This document shows, piece after piece, positions 23,779 through 32,612 of a stretch of 64,000 nt of DNA. Under the pieces are notes generated by a model that was given only the letters and a program-made list of their open reading frames with translations, was not told the origin of the DNA and searched no databases. The stretch covers positions 124,001-188,000 of the forward strand of contig NZ_NOIG01000010.1 in NCBI RefSeq assembly GCF_002245625.1. Direction: 5' to 3'. Each line of letters begins with the position of its first letter. Positions within the stretch are counted from its first letter, which is position 1. The DNA is from Acidovorax kalamii (GTDB lineage: Bacteria; Pseudomonadota; Gammaproteobacteria; Burkholderiales; Burkholderiaceae_C). A program made the position numbers and the translations under genes.

Positions 23779-25077
23779 TTAGCCGACGGGATCTGCCACC
23801 GTCCCGGGTGGCCAGCCGCAGCCGCTCAGCACGGCTTCGCAAGCGCTTGCAATGCCTGCGTTGGTGGCCGCCGCCGGGCGCATTTGCTCTGCGATCGCGT
23901 GGCACTGCGCCCGCACGGTGGTGTCGTGCATCAGCTCGGCCAGGGTGTTGCAGATATGGTTTTCTGTGTAGCGTCGGGGCAGGATCTCGCGGGCCACGTT
24001 CAGGGCGACCAAGCGCTGGGCATTGTCGAACTGGTCGTAGGCGGTGGGCCGCACAACCTGGGGGATGCCCGCGCGAAGGGCCTGGGCCGTGGTGCCGATG
24101 CCGCCATGGTGCACCAGCGCGGCCAGGCGCGGAAGCAGCCGCGCATATGGCGCATAGCCCACGTGCAGCACACCCGGTGGCAGCTTGTCAGGCACCTGCT
24201 GCGCAAAGTGGGTGAGCAGCAGGCCGCGCAAGCCCCCTTGCTCGCAGGCGCGGGCGGAGCGTGCGAAGAACTCCCGCGCATTGGCCGTTGCCGTACCGGC
24301 GGTGAATCCGACCGGTGCAGGGCCAGCGGCCAGAAAGTCGCGCAGGTCGTCTGGCAACTCTGCCGCGCAAGCGGGGTCGTCGAATGGGAAGTCGCAGTGT
24401 TGCAGTTGTGCTGGCCAATCTGCCGGTGCGCCAGAGAACCACGCCGGAAACAGGGCCACCTCAGCGTCAACCTGCCGCAGCCAGGGGCTGAATAGCTCTG
24501 GCAGCGGTGCCAGGCCCAGTTGGGTGCGCATGCTGTTCAGCGGCGCAAGGAAGTAGCGGTCGGTATGCGCCCGGTCCGCCAGCCACCAGAACAATTGCCG
24601 GAGCCAGAACGGGCTTTTTTCGCGCAACCAGGCCCCGCCGGCGCCGATGCGTGCAGGGGCGATGGTGGAGCGGATGGCCGCAGGTGCCAGGTGCACGGTG
24701 GCGCAGGGCACGCCCAGGGTTTCGGCCACCAGCCTGTGCGCGAAAAAGAGTGACCCGCCAATGACCAGCGTACGCCCCGGCCTGACATCGCCATACATGG
24801 CGCGGTAGCAGGCAGGAGTCTGGCGGGCCATGAATCCGGCCACAGCAGCCATGGCTTTGGGCGGGTTGCTGTCGGGTGCCTGGGCAAAGAGGCCTTCATA
24901 GTCCGCCACTGTTCCGATCGGCCGGAACACCGCCCCGCAGGACGCGGCCGAGTCCGCGAAGAAAGGGTTGGCGTAGGCGAAAACTTCAAACCCCCGGCGG
25001 CGGAACTCGGCCGCCATGGAAATGAAGGGGAGGACATCGCCATGGCTGCCCATGGCGGTGATGAGGATGCGCTTCAT
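23779..25077 (-). CDS. GT1-family glycosyltransferase (UGT/RhlB-like)
   Basis: A 432-residue GT-B glycosyltransferase. The N-terminus MKRILITAMGSHGDVLPFIS is the acceptor-domain opening of the UGT/rhamnosyltransferase-B/MGT group. The donor domain has the sugar-nucleotide signature HHGGIGTTAQALRAGIPQVV followed by YDQFDNAQRL. The start codon overlaps the stop of the O-methyltransferase gene by ATGA (25074-25077), so translation is coupled. Such enzymes glycosylate small hydrophobic molecules, lipids or polyketides. With the upstream methyltransferase it could tailor a lipid or a small secondary metabolite; the substrate is unknown. Confidence 0.87.
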   Translation of the reverse strand: MKRILITAMGSHGDVLPFISMAAEFRRRGFEVFAYANPFFADSAASCGAVFRPIGTVADYEGLFAQAPDSNPPKAMAAVAGFMARQTPACYRAMYGDVRPGRTLVIGGSLFFAHRLVAETLGVPCATVHLAPAAIRSTIAPARIGAGGAWLREKSPFWLRQLFWWLADRAHTDRYFLAPLNSMRTQLGLAPLPELFSPWLRQVDAEVALFPAWFSGAPADWPAQLQHCDFPFDDPACAAELPDDLRDFLAAGPAPVGFTAGTATANAREFFARSARACEQGGLRGLLLTHFAQQVPDKLPPGVLHVGYAPYARLLPRLAALVHHGGIGTTAQALRAGIPQVVRPTAYDQFDNAQRLVALNVAREILPRRYTENHICNTLAELMHDTTVRAQCHAIAEQMRPAAATNAGIASACEAVLSGCGWPPGTVADPVG

Positions 25078-26246
25078 AAAGGGGTCAACACCATGATTTC
25101 TGCCAGCATGGGCAAGGGCACTCGTTCGCGCAACTGCAGTCGGGCTTGGGCGAACAGGCCTTGCCACTCGCGCAGGCTGCGTTCGCGCCCTTCGGTGCAA
25201 ACGGCCATCTGCAGGTCCATGCCAGATACGGCGAGGTCTGCGATCTCTTCGTTGCGCACGGCTTCCATGACGAGCACGGTGGCACCCACCGGGGCCGCAG
25301 CACGTGCAACCCGCTGGAGGACCTGCAACGCATCTGCGTCCGACATCCCATGGAGCAAGGCGCTGAGCCAGAACACGTCTTTGGCGCTGCTGGCGGGCGG
25401 CAGTGCATCCTGGCGGACATCCGCGGCATGAAAGCTGAGCCTGGCACGCGCCGCGCTTCGCTGGGGATCGGTTTCGCTGGCTCGCAGGAAGCGTGCTGCC
25501 GCTACGGTGGCTGGCCGGTCGATCACAAGCGCATGCAGGTGGGCATGGCGCGCAAGCAGGGTCAGCGCCTTGTCGCCCGCGCTGCCGCCCACATCCAGCA
25601 GACGGTGGAAGGCGCGCCAGTCGATGGCGTCCACCCACGGGGTGCCAGTCAGCCCCTCGACCTGGGCCATGGCTTTTGCAAAGGCTTCTTCCAGGGCGGG
25701 GTCCGTCGCCATGTGCTCGAAAAGGGGCTGGCCGTGCAAAACCTCGAAGGCCGGGCGGCCAAGCCGGAGTGCACTGGCCAGGGTGTCGTTCCATGGCGCG
25801 CGCATCTCCGGACGCTGGTGCAGCAGCACCAGGTCACGGACACTGCCTGGCCGGTCAGCCCGCAGTGGTGCCGAGCCCCGGTTGTTGCGCCAGTGTCCTG
25901 GTTGAGCTTCTTCAAACACGCCCAACGCAGCCAGCAGGCGCAGAACGCGCTGCAGCCCGTCGGGCACCACGTTGCAGCGCTGGGCCAGCACACCGATTGC
26001 CAAGGTGTCGTCGCCCAGCTGGCTTGCAACGTCCAGCTCGGTGGCCACGCCCAAGGCCCTGGATTGCCAATAGGCCGAACCGATCTGGACGAGCCGAAAC
26101 GGGGGCGGTGTCAGCCGCGACGCCCACAGCTGCAGGCCTTGGATGGCGCGCAATACAGTGGCAAACAGCCGCGCGGCGCTTGTTGGCTTGCGTAGCCCAA
26201 GGCGGGACCGTGGTGGTGTGGATGTGGCTAGCCTCGCGGTTGTCAC
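25074..26246 (-). CDS. SAM-dependent O-methyltransferase (acetylserotonin/caffeate OMT family)
   Basis: A 390-residue class I methyltransferase of the COMT-like family 2. The N-terminal dimerisation/winged-helix part (about 50-130) reads IGSAYWQSRALGVATELDVA then RVLRLLAALGVFEE. The Rossmann domain has LLDVGGSAGDKALTL as the SAM glycine motif, LHALVIDRPATV as motif II, and FHAADVRQDALPPA, with the candidate catalytic His in SALLHGMSD. It is coupled by a 4-bp overlap to the glycosyltransferase. It belongs to a minus-strand row behind a YkgJ protein and a serine hydrolase. Family members methylate phenolic hydroxyls; the substrate here is open. Confidence 0.85.
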   Translation of the reverse strand: MTTARLATSTPPRSRLGLRKPTSAARLFATVLRAIQGLQLWASRLTPPPFRLVQIGSAYWQSRALGVATELDVASQLGDDTLAIGVLAQRCNVVPDGLQRVLRLLAALGVFEEAQPGHWRNNRGSAPLRADRPGSVRDLVLLHQRPEMRAPWNDTLASALRLGRPAFEVLHGQPLFEHMATDPALEEAFAKAMAQVEGLTGTPWVDAIDWRAFHRLLDVGGSAGDKALTLLARHAHLHALVIDRPATVAAARFLRASETDPQRSAARARLSFHAADVRQDALPPASSAKDVFWLSALLHGMSDADALQVLQRVARAAAPVGATVLVMEAVRNEEIADLAVSGMDLQMAVCTEGRERSLREWQGLFAQARLQLRERVPLPMLAEIMVLTPL

Positions 26247-26324
26247 GCGGGTCTCCTGAAGAGGTGGTGTGAAGGTGGGCAGCGATGCGGCCGGTGGAGA
26301 TGCCAGCGGCCAGCACGCGGCGAT

Positions 26325-27029
26325 TCATGCTTCGCTTGCGCCAAGGCCGGCATCGAAGTCTCTGCTGCAGGCAATGACGGCCGCCGCGATGGCGCTGTCG
26401 GCCAGGGTGGGCAGGTCCGCCCGCAGAAACACCGGGTGCACCTTGAGGGCCAGAAGAGCCAGTTCGTCTGGCCTGCGGGGCACACGGCCGCCGGGGAAGG
26501 CCGAGGCCTTCTCCTGCATGAACCGGGCTGCCGCCTGCACGGCCTGGTGGGCGGCCAGCGCGTGGTGGCTGCCATACGAGAAGCGCCAGGCGCGCACCCT
26601 GGCATTGATGCGCGAGAAGCTGTCGGTGCCTGCCGCCATGCCCGCAGCGGCGAACACGCGGCAGTCGTAGGCGCGACAGGCCTGGGGCCTCGCCGGGTAG
26701 ATGCCGCAGTTGTTGTGCTCCAGCATGGGGCAGGCGCCCTGGGCGGTGCGGCCCAGCACCTGGTAGCCCGGCGGCATGCCGGGGGCCGGGCTCAGCAGCG
26801 GTGCCGGGATGGCCATGGCGGCGGCGGAGTCTGCCGGTGTCAGGGGGATGAAGTACCCCGAGCTGCAGCACCCCCGGCAGTCGCCACACGGCACAGGGGC
26901 CGGGGCGCCCGTGTGCAGCCCGCGCAGGGTCTGGGCCAGCCAGTCGGCAAAGTCGCCCGCATCGACCGGGGCTTCCTGGACCATGCGGTGGGTCTGGATC
27001 GGGTTGGTGCGTTTTGGTGGGTGGTGCAT
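26325..27029 (-). CDS. YkgJ-family cysteine-cluster protein
   Basis: A 234-residue cytoplasmic protein with the CxxCxxCC cluster of the YkgJ/Fe-S or zinc chelating family: CGDCRGCCSSGYFIPLTP near residue 48, then CPMLEHNNCGIYPARPQACRAYDC. The cysteine pattern probably binds an iron-sulfur cluster or zinc. It lies 19 bp behind the serine hydrolase stop and 78 bp before the methyltransferase. Proteins of this group often accompany other enzymes without known function. Confidence 0.85.
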   Translation of the reverse strand: MHHPPKRTNPIQTHRMVQEAPVDAGDFADWLAQTLRGLHTGAPAPVPCGDCRGCCSSGYFIPLTPADSAAAMAIPAPLLSPAPGMPPGYQVLGRTAQGACPMLEHNNCGIYPARPQACRAYDCRVFAAAGMAAGTDSFSRINARVRAWRFSYGSHHALAAHQAVQAAARFMQEKASAFPGGRVPRRPDELALLALKVHPVFLRADLPTLADSAIAAAVIACSRDFDAGLGASEA

Positions 27030-27048
27030 CGTGGCGCAGGGTGGTGGA

Positions 27049-28242
27049 TCAGCGGTTCAGAAGGCGCACCAACCCCTGGTTCAGGGCGTCCAGCACCCAG
27101 CTGGAGCTGCCGGGCACCACGCTGCGCGTGTTGCTGAACGCGAAGTAGGCGCTGCGGCCGTCCTGTGCCAGCACCGTCAGGCCCATGAATCCGATGTTGT
27201 CCCCGCTGTGCACGATGGCGCCCTGGCCGTGGATCCAGGAGCCCTCCCAGCCCAGTGCGTAGTCGCCGCTGCGCAGGGCGCGCAGCCGCTGCACGTAGGC
27301 CGCAGGCAACCCATGGCTGCGCCCCTGAAAAGCGCGCTGGTGTTCTGCCAGCCACCGGCCATAGCCTGCGGGAGTCATCCACACATCCCCCGACGGCTTG
27401 GCCGCATCCACCCAGGGTTGCACTTCAGGTCCGAACCCGGTGGCGGGTTGCAGTTTGCCCGGGGCGGGCCCTTCGTAGCCCTGCGCTGCGTTGGCAGGGG
27501 GCTGCCACTGCGGCTGCAGGCCGCGTGGCTGGGCCCATTGCCGCATCAGGGTCTCGAAGTCCTGCCCCGTGGCGGCCTCCAGCATGGCCCCGGCCACGGT
27601 GTAGCCCGCGTTGGAATATGCAAACTCCCCGGCGCCGACCACCGGCGTCAGCGACAGCAGCCAGCCTGACAGCACGCGGCGCCGCGCTGCATCGGTGGCG
27701 GGGTGGGGGAGGGGCAGGGCGGCCACAAAGTCGGCAAGCTGTTCGAGATCGGCTGCGTCATTGAAGGTGGGCAAGCCGCTGCGGTGGTCCAGCAGCTGTG
27801 CCAGGGTGGCGTTGGCGTAGGCCGGGTGCTGCTTTGCAGCGGCTTCGGGCAGCAGGTCGATGGGGCGGCTGTCCCAGCGCAGCTTGCCCTGCTCCACCCA
27901 GTGGGCCACCAGGGCGGCGGTCATGGCTTTGGACAGGGATGCGAGCTGGAAGGATTCGTTGCCCGTCATGGCATCGCCCTTCAGGCGGGCCTGCCCGGCC
28001 GCACCCAGGTAGAGCTTGTCGGCGCTGTCGTGCTGGCTGCCAAACACGGCGCCCACCAGGCCCACGTCCACGGCGGCCTGGGCGCGTTCGTGCAGGGCCT
28101 GGTTTTCCAGCAACAGCCGGGGGTCGCGCAGCTCGTCGCCTTCGCCGCCGCCACAGGCGCCCAGCAGGGTCAGGGTTGTGAGGGCCAGCGCCGAAGCAAG
28201 GGCGCGGCGGCGGGTGGGGTGCGGGGCTGCGAAGGAGGACAT
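27049..28242 (-). CDS. Class C beta-lactamase-fold serine hydrolase, lipoprotein
   Basis: A 397-residue penicillin-binding/esterase-type hydrolase. The leader TRRRALASALALTTLTLLGAC ends in a lipobox with lipidation at Cys30, shortened here to LTLLGAC. Catalytic motifs are S102-L-S-K105 (ASLSK), the tyrosine triad YSN in EFAYSNAGYTVAGAML, and HSGDNIG as the KTG equivalent. These resemble EstB-like esterases and D-Ala peptidases more than true AmpC enzymes. It is the first gene of a minus-strand run with YkgJ, methyltransferase and glycosyltransferase genes. Confidence 0.85.
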   Translation of the reverse strand: MSSFAAPHPTRRRALASALALTTLTLLGACGGGEGDELRDPRLLLENQALHERAQAAVDVGLVGAVFGSQHDSADKLYLGAAGQARLKGDAMTGNESFQLASLSKAMTAALVAHWVEQGKLRWDSRPIDLLPEAAAKQHPAYANATLAQLLDHRSGLPTFNDAADLEQLADFVAALPLPHPATDAARRRVLSGWLLSLTPVVGAGEFAYSNAGYTVAGAMLEAATGQDFETLMRQWAQPRGLQPQWQPPANAAQGYEGPAPGKLQPATGFGPEVQPWVDAAKPSGDVWMTPAGYGRWLAEHQRAFQGRSHGLPAAYVQRLRALRSGDYALGWEGSWIHGQGAIVHSGDNIGFMGLTVLAQDGRSAYFAFSNTRSVVPGSSSWVLDALNQGLVRLLNR

Positions 28243-28363
28243 GCCGGGGCTTTTTTCAGAATCAGAAGAAGCCGCCGATTCTGAAAACGGTGCCCTAAAG
28301 ATTCCCTAAAGAAACGCGCAGGGGCGGCCCCTTGCGCACCCTCCCAGCCAAGCTCACAACAAC

Positions 28364-29719
28364 TCAGCCCTCCGGCTGCACGCCACCTAAGTCCAGCACA
28401 AAACCCACGCCCCGCCCATCCAGCCCCTCGTCCAGCCAAAGGCGCGCATGCAGGCGCTCAGCCGCCTGGGCGACGATGGTCAGGCCCAGCCCGGTGCCGG
28501 GTTCGTCGTGGCCTGTGCCGCGCCAGAAGCGCTCGAACACCTGCGTGTGCAGCGCCGGGGCAATGCCCGGCCCGTTGTCGCGCACCGCCAGTCGGATGCC
28601 ACCCTGGTGCTGCTCTATCGACAGCTCCACCCGTGTGGCGCCATAGCGCAGCGCGTTGTCCACCAGGTTTTGCAGGATGGACTGCAGCGGCAGCGGCTCG
28701 CCATGCCAGGCCAGCGACTCCGGGCCCTCCAGGGCAAGGGTGACGCTGCGGCGCTTCGCGTCGGCATGGGCGTCCAGCAGCACGCCCGCCGCCAGCTCGC
28801 ACACATCAATGTCTTGCGCATCGCCGCTGCGGGTGGGGTCGAGCGCCGACAGGTCCAGCAGCTGCTGGCCCAGGTGGGCCGTGCGTTGCAGGCCTTGCTG
28901 CAGCGCCTGGGCGGCCGCAGCGCGGCTGGCTTCGTCGGGGCTGCCCAGCAGCACATGCGCCTGGGCAGACAAAGCCGCCAATGGCGTACGCAGGCCGTGG
29001 GCGGCGTCGTGCACAAAGGCGCGCTCCAGCGCCAGGTGCTCGCGCAGGCGCGCCAGCAAGGCATCAAAGGCGCGGCCCAGCGGTTGCAGCTCGGCATAGC
29101 GCAGGTCCGCACCCAGCGGCTGCAGGTCGCGCCGCGTGTCCAGCGCCTCGATGCGCTGCGAGAACTGGCGCAGGGGCCGCAAGCCGCTGCGCACGGCCAG
29201 CCACAGCGTGAGCAACAGCACGGGCAGGGCGATCAGCAGCGACATCCCCACCTCGCCCAGCAGCCACTCCAGCAGCTCCAGGTCGGTGAGCAGGGGCTCC
29301 AGCACCAGCAGGTTCCAGCGCTGCCCTTGCGCGCTGTAGGCCACATGGGGATGGCCATCGATATCCAGGCGGCTCAGCCCGGTGGGGGCTGTCTGGTTGC
29401 GCAGGTCGCGCCCGCTTTCGTACACGGTACCGCCGCCATGGCGTTCCAGCCGGACGGAGACGCTGGCACTGCCAGGGACCACCTCCTGCCGGACGCGGTT
29501 CAGCTCGGCGATGAACGCCTGCAGCACGGCCGTGGCATCTTCGGCATCGTCCAGCGCATCCAGCGACTTGATCAGCACGGAAGCCAGAGGCGCAGCGCTG
29601 GATTGTTTGTCCAGCTGCGTCCGGGCGTTCCAGTAGTTCATCGCGATGACCAGCACGCTGATCAGCGCAAACGCCAGCAGCAACGCCGCCACCAGCCGCA
29701 GGCCCAGGGTTTTTTTCAC
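28364..29719 (-). CDS. Two-component sensor histidine kinase (QseC/TctE-like)
   Basis: Membrane sensor kinase of 451 residues. Hydrophobic segments lie at about 8-27 and 155-178 around a periplasmic sensor part, followed by HAMP. The HisKA block is FVHDAAHGLRTPLAAL with the phospho-accepting His; catalytic boxes are NLVDNALRYG (N), DNGPGI (G1) and GTGLGLTIV (G2). The start is a GTG at 29717-29719 that overlaps the regulator stop (GTGA), so the pair is translationally coupled. An earlier in-frame start would lie inside the regulator gene. The stimulus is unknown; relatives respond to cations or carboxylates. Confidence 0.93.
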   Translation of the reverse strand: MKKTLGLRLVAALLLAFALISVLVIAMNYWNARTQLDKQSSAAPLASVLIKSLDALDDAEDATAVLQAFIAELNRVRQEVVPGSASVSVRLERHGGGTVYESGRDLRNQTAPTGLSRLDIDGHPHVAYSAQGQRWNLLVLEPLLTDLELLEWLLGEVGMSLLIALPVLLLTLWLAVRSGLRPLRQFSQRIEALDTRRDLQPLGADLRYAELQPLGRAFDALLARLREHLALERAFVHDAAHGLRTPLAALSAQAHVLLGSPDEASRAAAAQALQQGLQRTAHLGQQLLDLSALDPTRSGDAQDIDVCELAAGVLLDAHADAKRRSVTLALEGPESLAWHGEPLPLQSILQNLVDNALRYGATRVELSIEQHQGGIRLAVRDNGPGIAPALHTQVFERFWRGTGHDEPGTGLGLTIVAQAAERLHARLWLDEGLDGRGVGFVLDLGGVQPEG

Positions 29720-30375
29720 ACCGACTCCAGCCAGTAGCCCACGCCCCGCAGGGTGCCCACGCGCTCGGCGCCAATTTTGCGCCGCAGGTTGCTGATGTGC
29801 ACCTGCAGTGCCGCCGTGTCCATCGGGTCGCCCAAGGGCTCCAGGCGCTGGGCCAGCGTGCGCTTGGGCACTACGTCGCCACCGCCCTGGGCCAGCGCCA
29901 GCAGCAGCTGAAACTCGCGCGGCGTCAGCTCCAGCGGCTGCCCGCCCAGCTGGGCCAGGCACTTGCGGGGCCACACGCTCAGGGCACCAAACTGCCACTG
30001 CTCGCCCGACTGCGCGGCCGTGCGCCGCAACACGGCCCGCAGCCGCGCCAGCAGCTCGGGGATGTCGAAGGGCTTGACCAGGTAGTCGTCGGCGCCCGCA
30101 TCCAGCCCGCCCAGGCGGTCTTGCAACGCGCTGCGGGCCGTGATCACCAGCACCGGCGCGGCTGCCTGGGCACGGCGCCAGCGGCGCAGCAGCTCCATGC
30201 CGCTGCCATCGGGCAGGCCCAGGTCCAGCAGAACGGCGCTGTAGCCCGGGTCGTCCAGCTGCAGGGGCGCATCGTGGGCGCGGCGCAGCCATTGCACGGT
30301 GAACCCGTCCTGCTGCAGCGCCTGCACCAGCGAAGCCCCCAGGCCCAGGTCGTCTTCAATCAGCAGGATGTGCAT
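29716..30375 (-). CDS. OmpR/PhoB-family response regulator
   Basis: A 219-residue regulator. The receiver domain has the acid pair in LIEDDLGLG, the phosphoacceptor Asp51 in LLDLGLPDG, Thr/Ser in VITARS and Lys101 in VKPFD. The C-terminal winged helix reads LTPREFQLLLALAQ then VHISNLRRKIGAE and the wing TLRGVGYWLE. It is coupled to the kinase downstream by a 4-bp overlap and follows the VOC gene by only a few bases on the same strand. The target genes are unknown. Confidence 0.94.
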   Translation of the reverse strand: MHILLIEDDLGLGASLVQALQQDGFTVQWLRRAHDAPLQLDDPGYSAVLLDLGLPDGSGMELLRRWRRAQAAAPVLVITARSALQDRLGGLDAGADDYLVKPFDIPELLARLRAVLRRTAAQSGEQWQFGALSVWPRKCLAQLGGQPLELTPREFQLLLALAQGGGDVVPKRTLAQRLEPLGDPMDTAALQVHISNLRRKIGAERVGTLRGVGYWLESV

Positions 30376-30380
30376 GGGGC

Positions 30381-30860
30381 TCAGCGCGCCGCAACGGTTT
30401 CAGCGCCCGCAAAGGCATCGGCGATGAACTGTTCAAGGCTGGCTTGCTCCAGTAGCTCGATGGAGAAGTTTCCAAACCGCCGGGGCAGCCACAGAATCCG
30501 GTTGCCCCCCGGCGCACTCAATTGGTCGCGGGCCAGGGGCTTGCCGTTCTCGTCCTCGGGCTGCACACCCCGGGCCACCAGCTCGTCGTAGGCCACCTCA
30601 ATGTCGGGCGTGCTGTAGCAATGGCGGTAGATGGTGCCGTCCCCATGGGTGTCCAGCAGCTCCTTGAGGTTGCCCGCCAGCGGCTGCACCAGCATGAACC
30701 GCTCCGCCCCCATGCGCGCTATGGCGTAGCGCACATGCAGCCCGTCGCGCTCCCACACCAATGTGCGGGAGATCTGCGCGTTCAGCACCGCCTGGTAGTA
30801 GGCGCAGGCCTCCTCCAGATTCAGGACCAGGACATCGACGTGGCTGAATGTGAGTTGCAT
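30381..30860 (-). CDS. VOC (glyoxalase/bleomycin-resistance-fold) family protein
   Basis: A 159-residue vicinal-oxygen-chelate protein. The first half-domain begins FSHVDVLVLNLEEACAYYQAVL. A His-containing middle (GTIYRHCYSTPDIEVAYDELVARGV) and a C-terminal NFSIELLEQ supply possible metal ligands. I place the start at 30860, where the fold begins; the frame is open further upstream without family resemblance. It ends five bases before the response-regulator start, so it may lead a three-gene operon with the two-component system. The substrate is unknown. Confidence 0.8.
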   Translation of the reverse strand: MQLTFSHVDVLVLNLEEACAYYQAVLNAQISRTLVWERDGLHVRYAIARMGAERFMLVQPLAGNLKELLDTHGDGTIYRHCYSTPDIEVAYDELVARGVQPEDENGKPLARDQLSAPGGNRILWLPRRFGNFSIELLEQASLEQFIADAFAGAETVAAR

Positions 30861-31108
30861 GGAGGAGGGGGGGGCTGCGAGGGGGGCGGATTTTCTCATG
30901 GGCCCGTTGAGGGCTCTGGGGGTGCTGCGCGCTGAGTAGGGGGGCTGGGGTGCCTGCGGTCGGGTTGGATGGTGCAGCTGTTGGCGCAGTAGAGCAGACC
31001 GCACGCGGATTCTTATGCGGTGTAAGCGCGGCAGCACCAGGCAACGCTGCGGGTCAAAGCGTTTTTGGACTTTTAGTAGAGGCTTCGGGGGAGTCCGTAT
31101 AGGAAGGG

Positions 31109-31783
31109 TTAGGCCGCACTTAGCAGCCTTCCGAGCGTTGCCTCGACTTCTTTGATTGCTGACTCAACTACCGAGGCTTCGTATGCAAACTCTCCTCCGT
31201 GCGCTGCATCGTTTCTGAGGCGTGCGATTGCCTCAAGGCGCTTTGCTTCGAACTCCGTGAGGACTCCGACCTCGGGTGACTTGAGTTTGACGATGACTGG
31301 CGACAGCGTATCGCGTGGCGACAAGGCAACCGGTATGGCACGAGCGCGAGCCTTAAGACCTTCTTCAAGCGAAGCGCCGAGAAGAACGGCGGCTGCTCTG
31401 GTATAGCCCTTCTTGAGCAAGTACGTGGCTTCGTCCAGCAGGCCACTGAAGACGGCGGCAGATACTGACAGTTGGTACTCAATCGCGAGCCCGCACGAGT
31501 ACTCATGCCTTGCGGACTTGAGCACGCCGAGCGCTGCCCCGATGTTCATTTGCTTGCCGGGACCACCGACGGCCCAGACCTCGAACTGCGTCACGAATCG
31601 ATTGGTTGATATTGATAGTTTGTCGAGAAGGTTAAGGCAACTGGTAGACCACTGGACAAACCCAACGATGTCCATGATTACGCGCTTCTCGTCTTTCTGG
31701 AACTCCTGCCAGCGTGCTTCCCCCTCGTGAATGAGATCATCAAAGCGCGACAGGAGGCGGTCGTTCACGAACAGTTCGGTCAT
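31109..31783 (-). CDS. Hypothetical protein with HEPN/DUF4145-like RX4H motif
   Basis: A 224-residue, mostly helical soluble protein that I do not recognise by name. Residues 105-205 look like a HEPN-type bundle: paired helices LLDEATYLLKKGYTRAAAVL and LGASLEEGLKARAR, ending in RLRNDAAHGGEF, where Arg190 and His195 form the RX4H motif that is catalytic in HEPN ribonucleases and also found in DUF4145 proteins. Base use is AT-richer than both neighbours, and the gene sits alone between two gaps, which suggests recent acquisition. A defence or stress RNase role is possible but inferred from one motif. No antitoxin partner is obvious. Confidence 0.65.
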   Translation of the reverse strand: MTELFVNDRLLSRFDDLIHEGEARWQEFQKDEKRVIMDIVGFVQWSTSCLNLLDKLSISTNRFVTQFEVWAVGGPGKQMNIGAALGVLKSARHEYSCGLAIEYQLSVSAAVFSGLLDEATYLLKKGYTRAAAVLLGASLEEGLKARARAIPVALSPRDTLSPVIVKLKSPEVGVLTEFEAKRLEAIARLRNDAAHGGEFAYEASVVESAIKEVEATLGRLLSAA

Positions 31784-32051
31784 GGTGGGTACGGCTTAAC
31801 GAAATCGAGACAGCAAAACCTACGGGACAAACTGAACCATGCGGAATATTCTGGGCACTGATCCCTCCTGAGCGTGGCCTGCAGCCTGGGTATGCAGGCG
31901 CTGCGCCGTGAAGGCACCCAGGTAAAAAATCCGAGAAACCCGGCAGGCTTGCAACGAGCGGACTATAGCCCGCGAGCAGGCGAAACTTGGGCGCCAAGCG
32001 GGCAACCCAAAGCCACCGACCCACTGCGGCGACGCGCCCCGCGCAGCACCC

Positions 32052-32612
32052 TCACACCCTCTTGCAAAAAAACGTCGTCCCGCACAACGCCCCATCCGGC
32101 ATCAGTGCGTAGTCCGGCACTACGCCCACGCGCTGCCAGCCTGCGCGCTCGTACAGGCGTTCGGCGTCGCCGCCGGTGACGGTGTCGAGCACCAGCACGG
32201 TTTTGCGCTCGGCGCGTGCAGCGTCGTCCACGGCGGCCATGAGCTGTTGGGCGATGCCCTGGCGGCGGGCGCGGCGGTGGACCAGCATCTTGGCGACGTC
32301 GGCGCGGTGGGGCTGGTTGTCCGGCATGGCGGTGATGAGCTGCACGGTGCCCAGGATGGCCCCGCTGGCGTCTTCGGCCACCAGCAGCACGCGTTCGTTG
32401 CGCGCCACGCCGTCGGCCACGTTGCGCCAGAAGGCCAGGGCCTTGTCGCGCGGCAGGGGCGCCATGAAGCTGACCGAGGCGCCGCCGTGTACGCAGTCGA
32501 TCAGCACATCGGCCAGCGCGCCCACGCTGGCAGCAGCTTCATTGGGGCCCAGGCGGCGGATGGTGGTGGCGGATGGGGGCTGGGCTGGTGCGTGGCGGAC
32601 GGCGGCGGTCAT
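32052..32612 (-). CDS. GNAT-family N-acetyltransferase
   Basis: A 186-residue acetyltransferase. The acetyl-CoA loop is VAKMLVHRRARRQGIAQQL, preceded by ILGTVQLITAMPDNQPHRADV and followed by LDTVTGGDAERLYERAGWQ. The start ATG at 32612 overlaps the stop of the upstream regulator (ATGA), with GGAG inside the upstream gene, so the pair is coupled. The regulator's cupin and this enzyme may share one substrate, perhaps an amine or small antibiotic; that is inferred from the pairing. Confidence 0.87.
   Translation of the reverse strand: MTAAVRHAPAQPPSATTIRRLGPNEAAASVGALADVLIDCVHGGASVSFMAPLPRDKALAFWRNVADGVARNERVLLVAEDASGAILGTVQLITAMPDNQPHRADVAKMLVHRRARRQGIAQQLMAAVDDAARAERKTVLVLDTVTGGDAERLYERAGWQRVGVVPDYALMPDGALCGTTFFCKRV

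Noticed and set aside
27049-28242. Reading the lipoprotein hydrolase as an AmpC resistance enzyme
   Set aside because: HSG replaces KTG and the sequence around YSN is esterase-like; context is not that of ampC.
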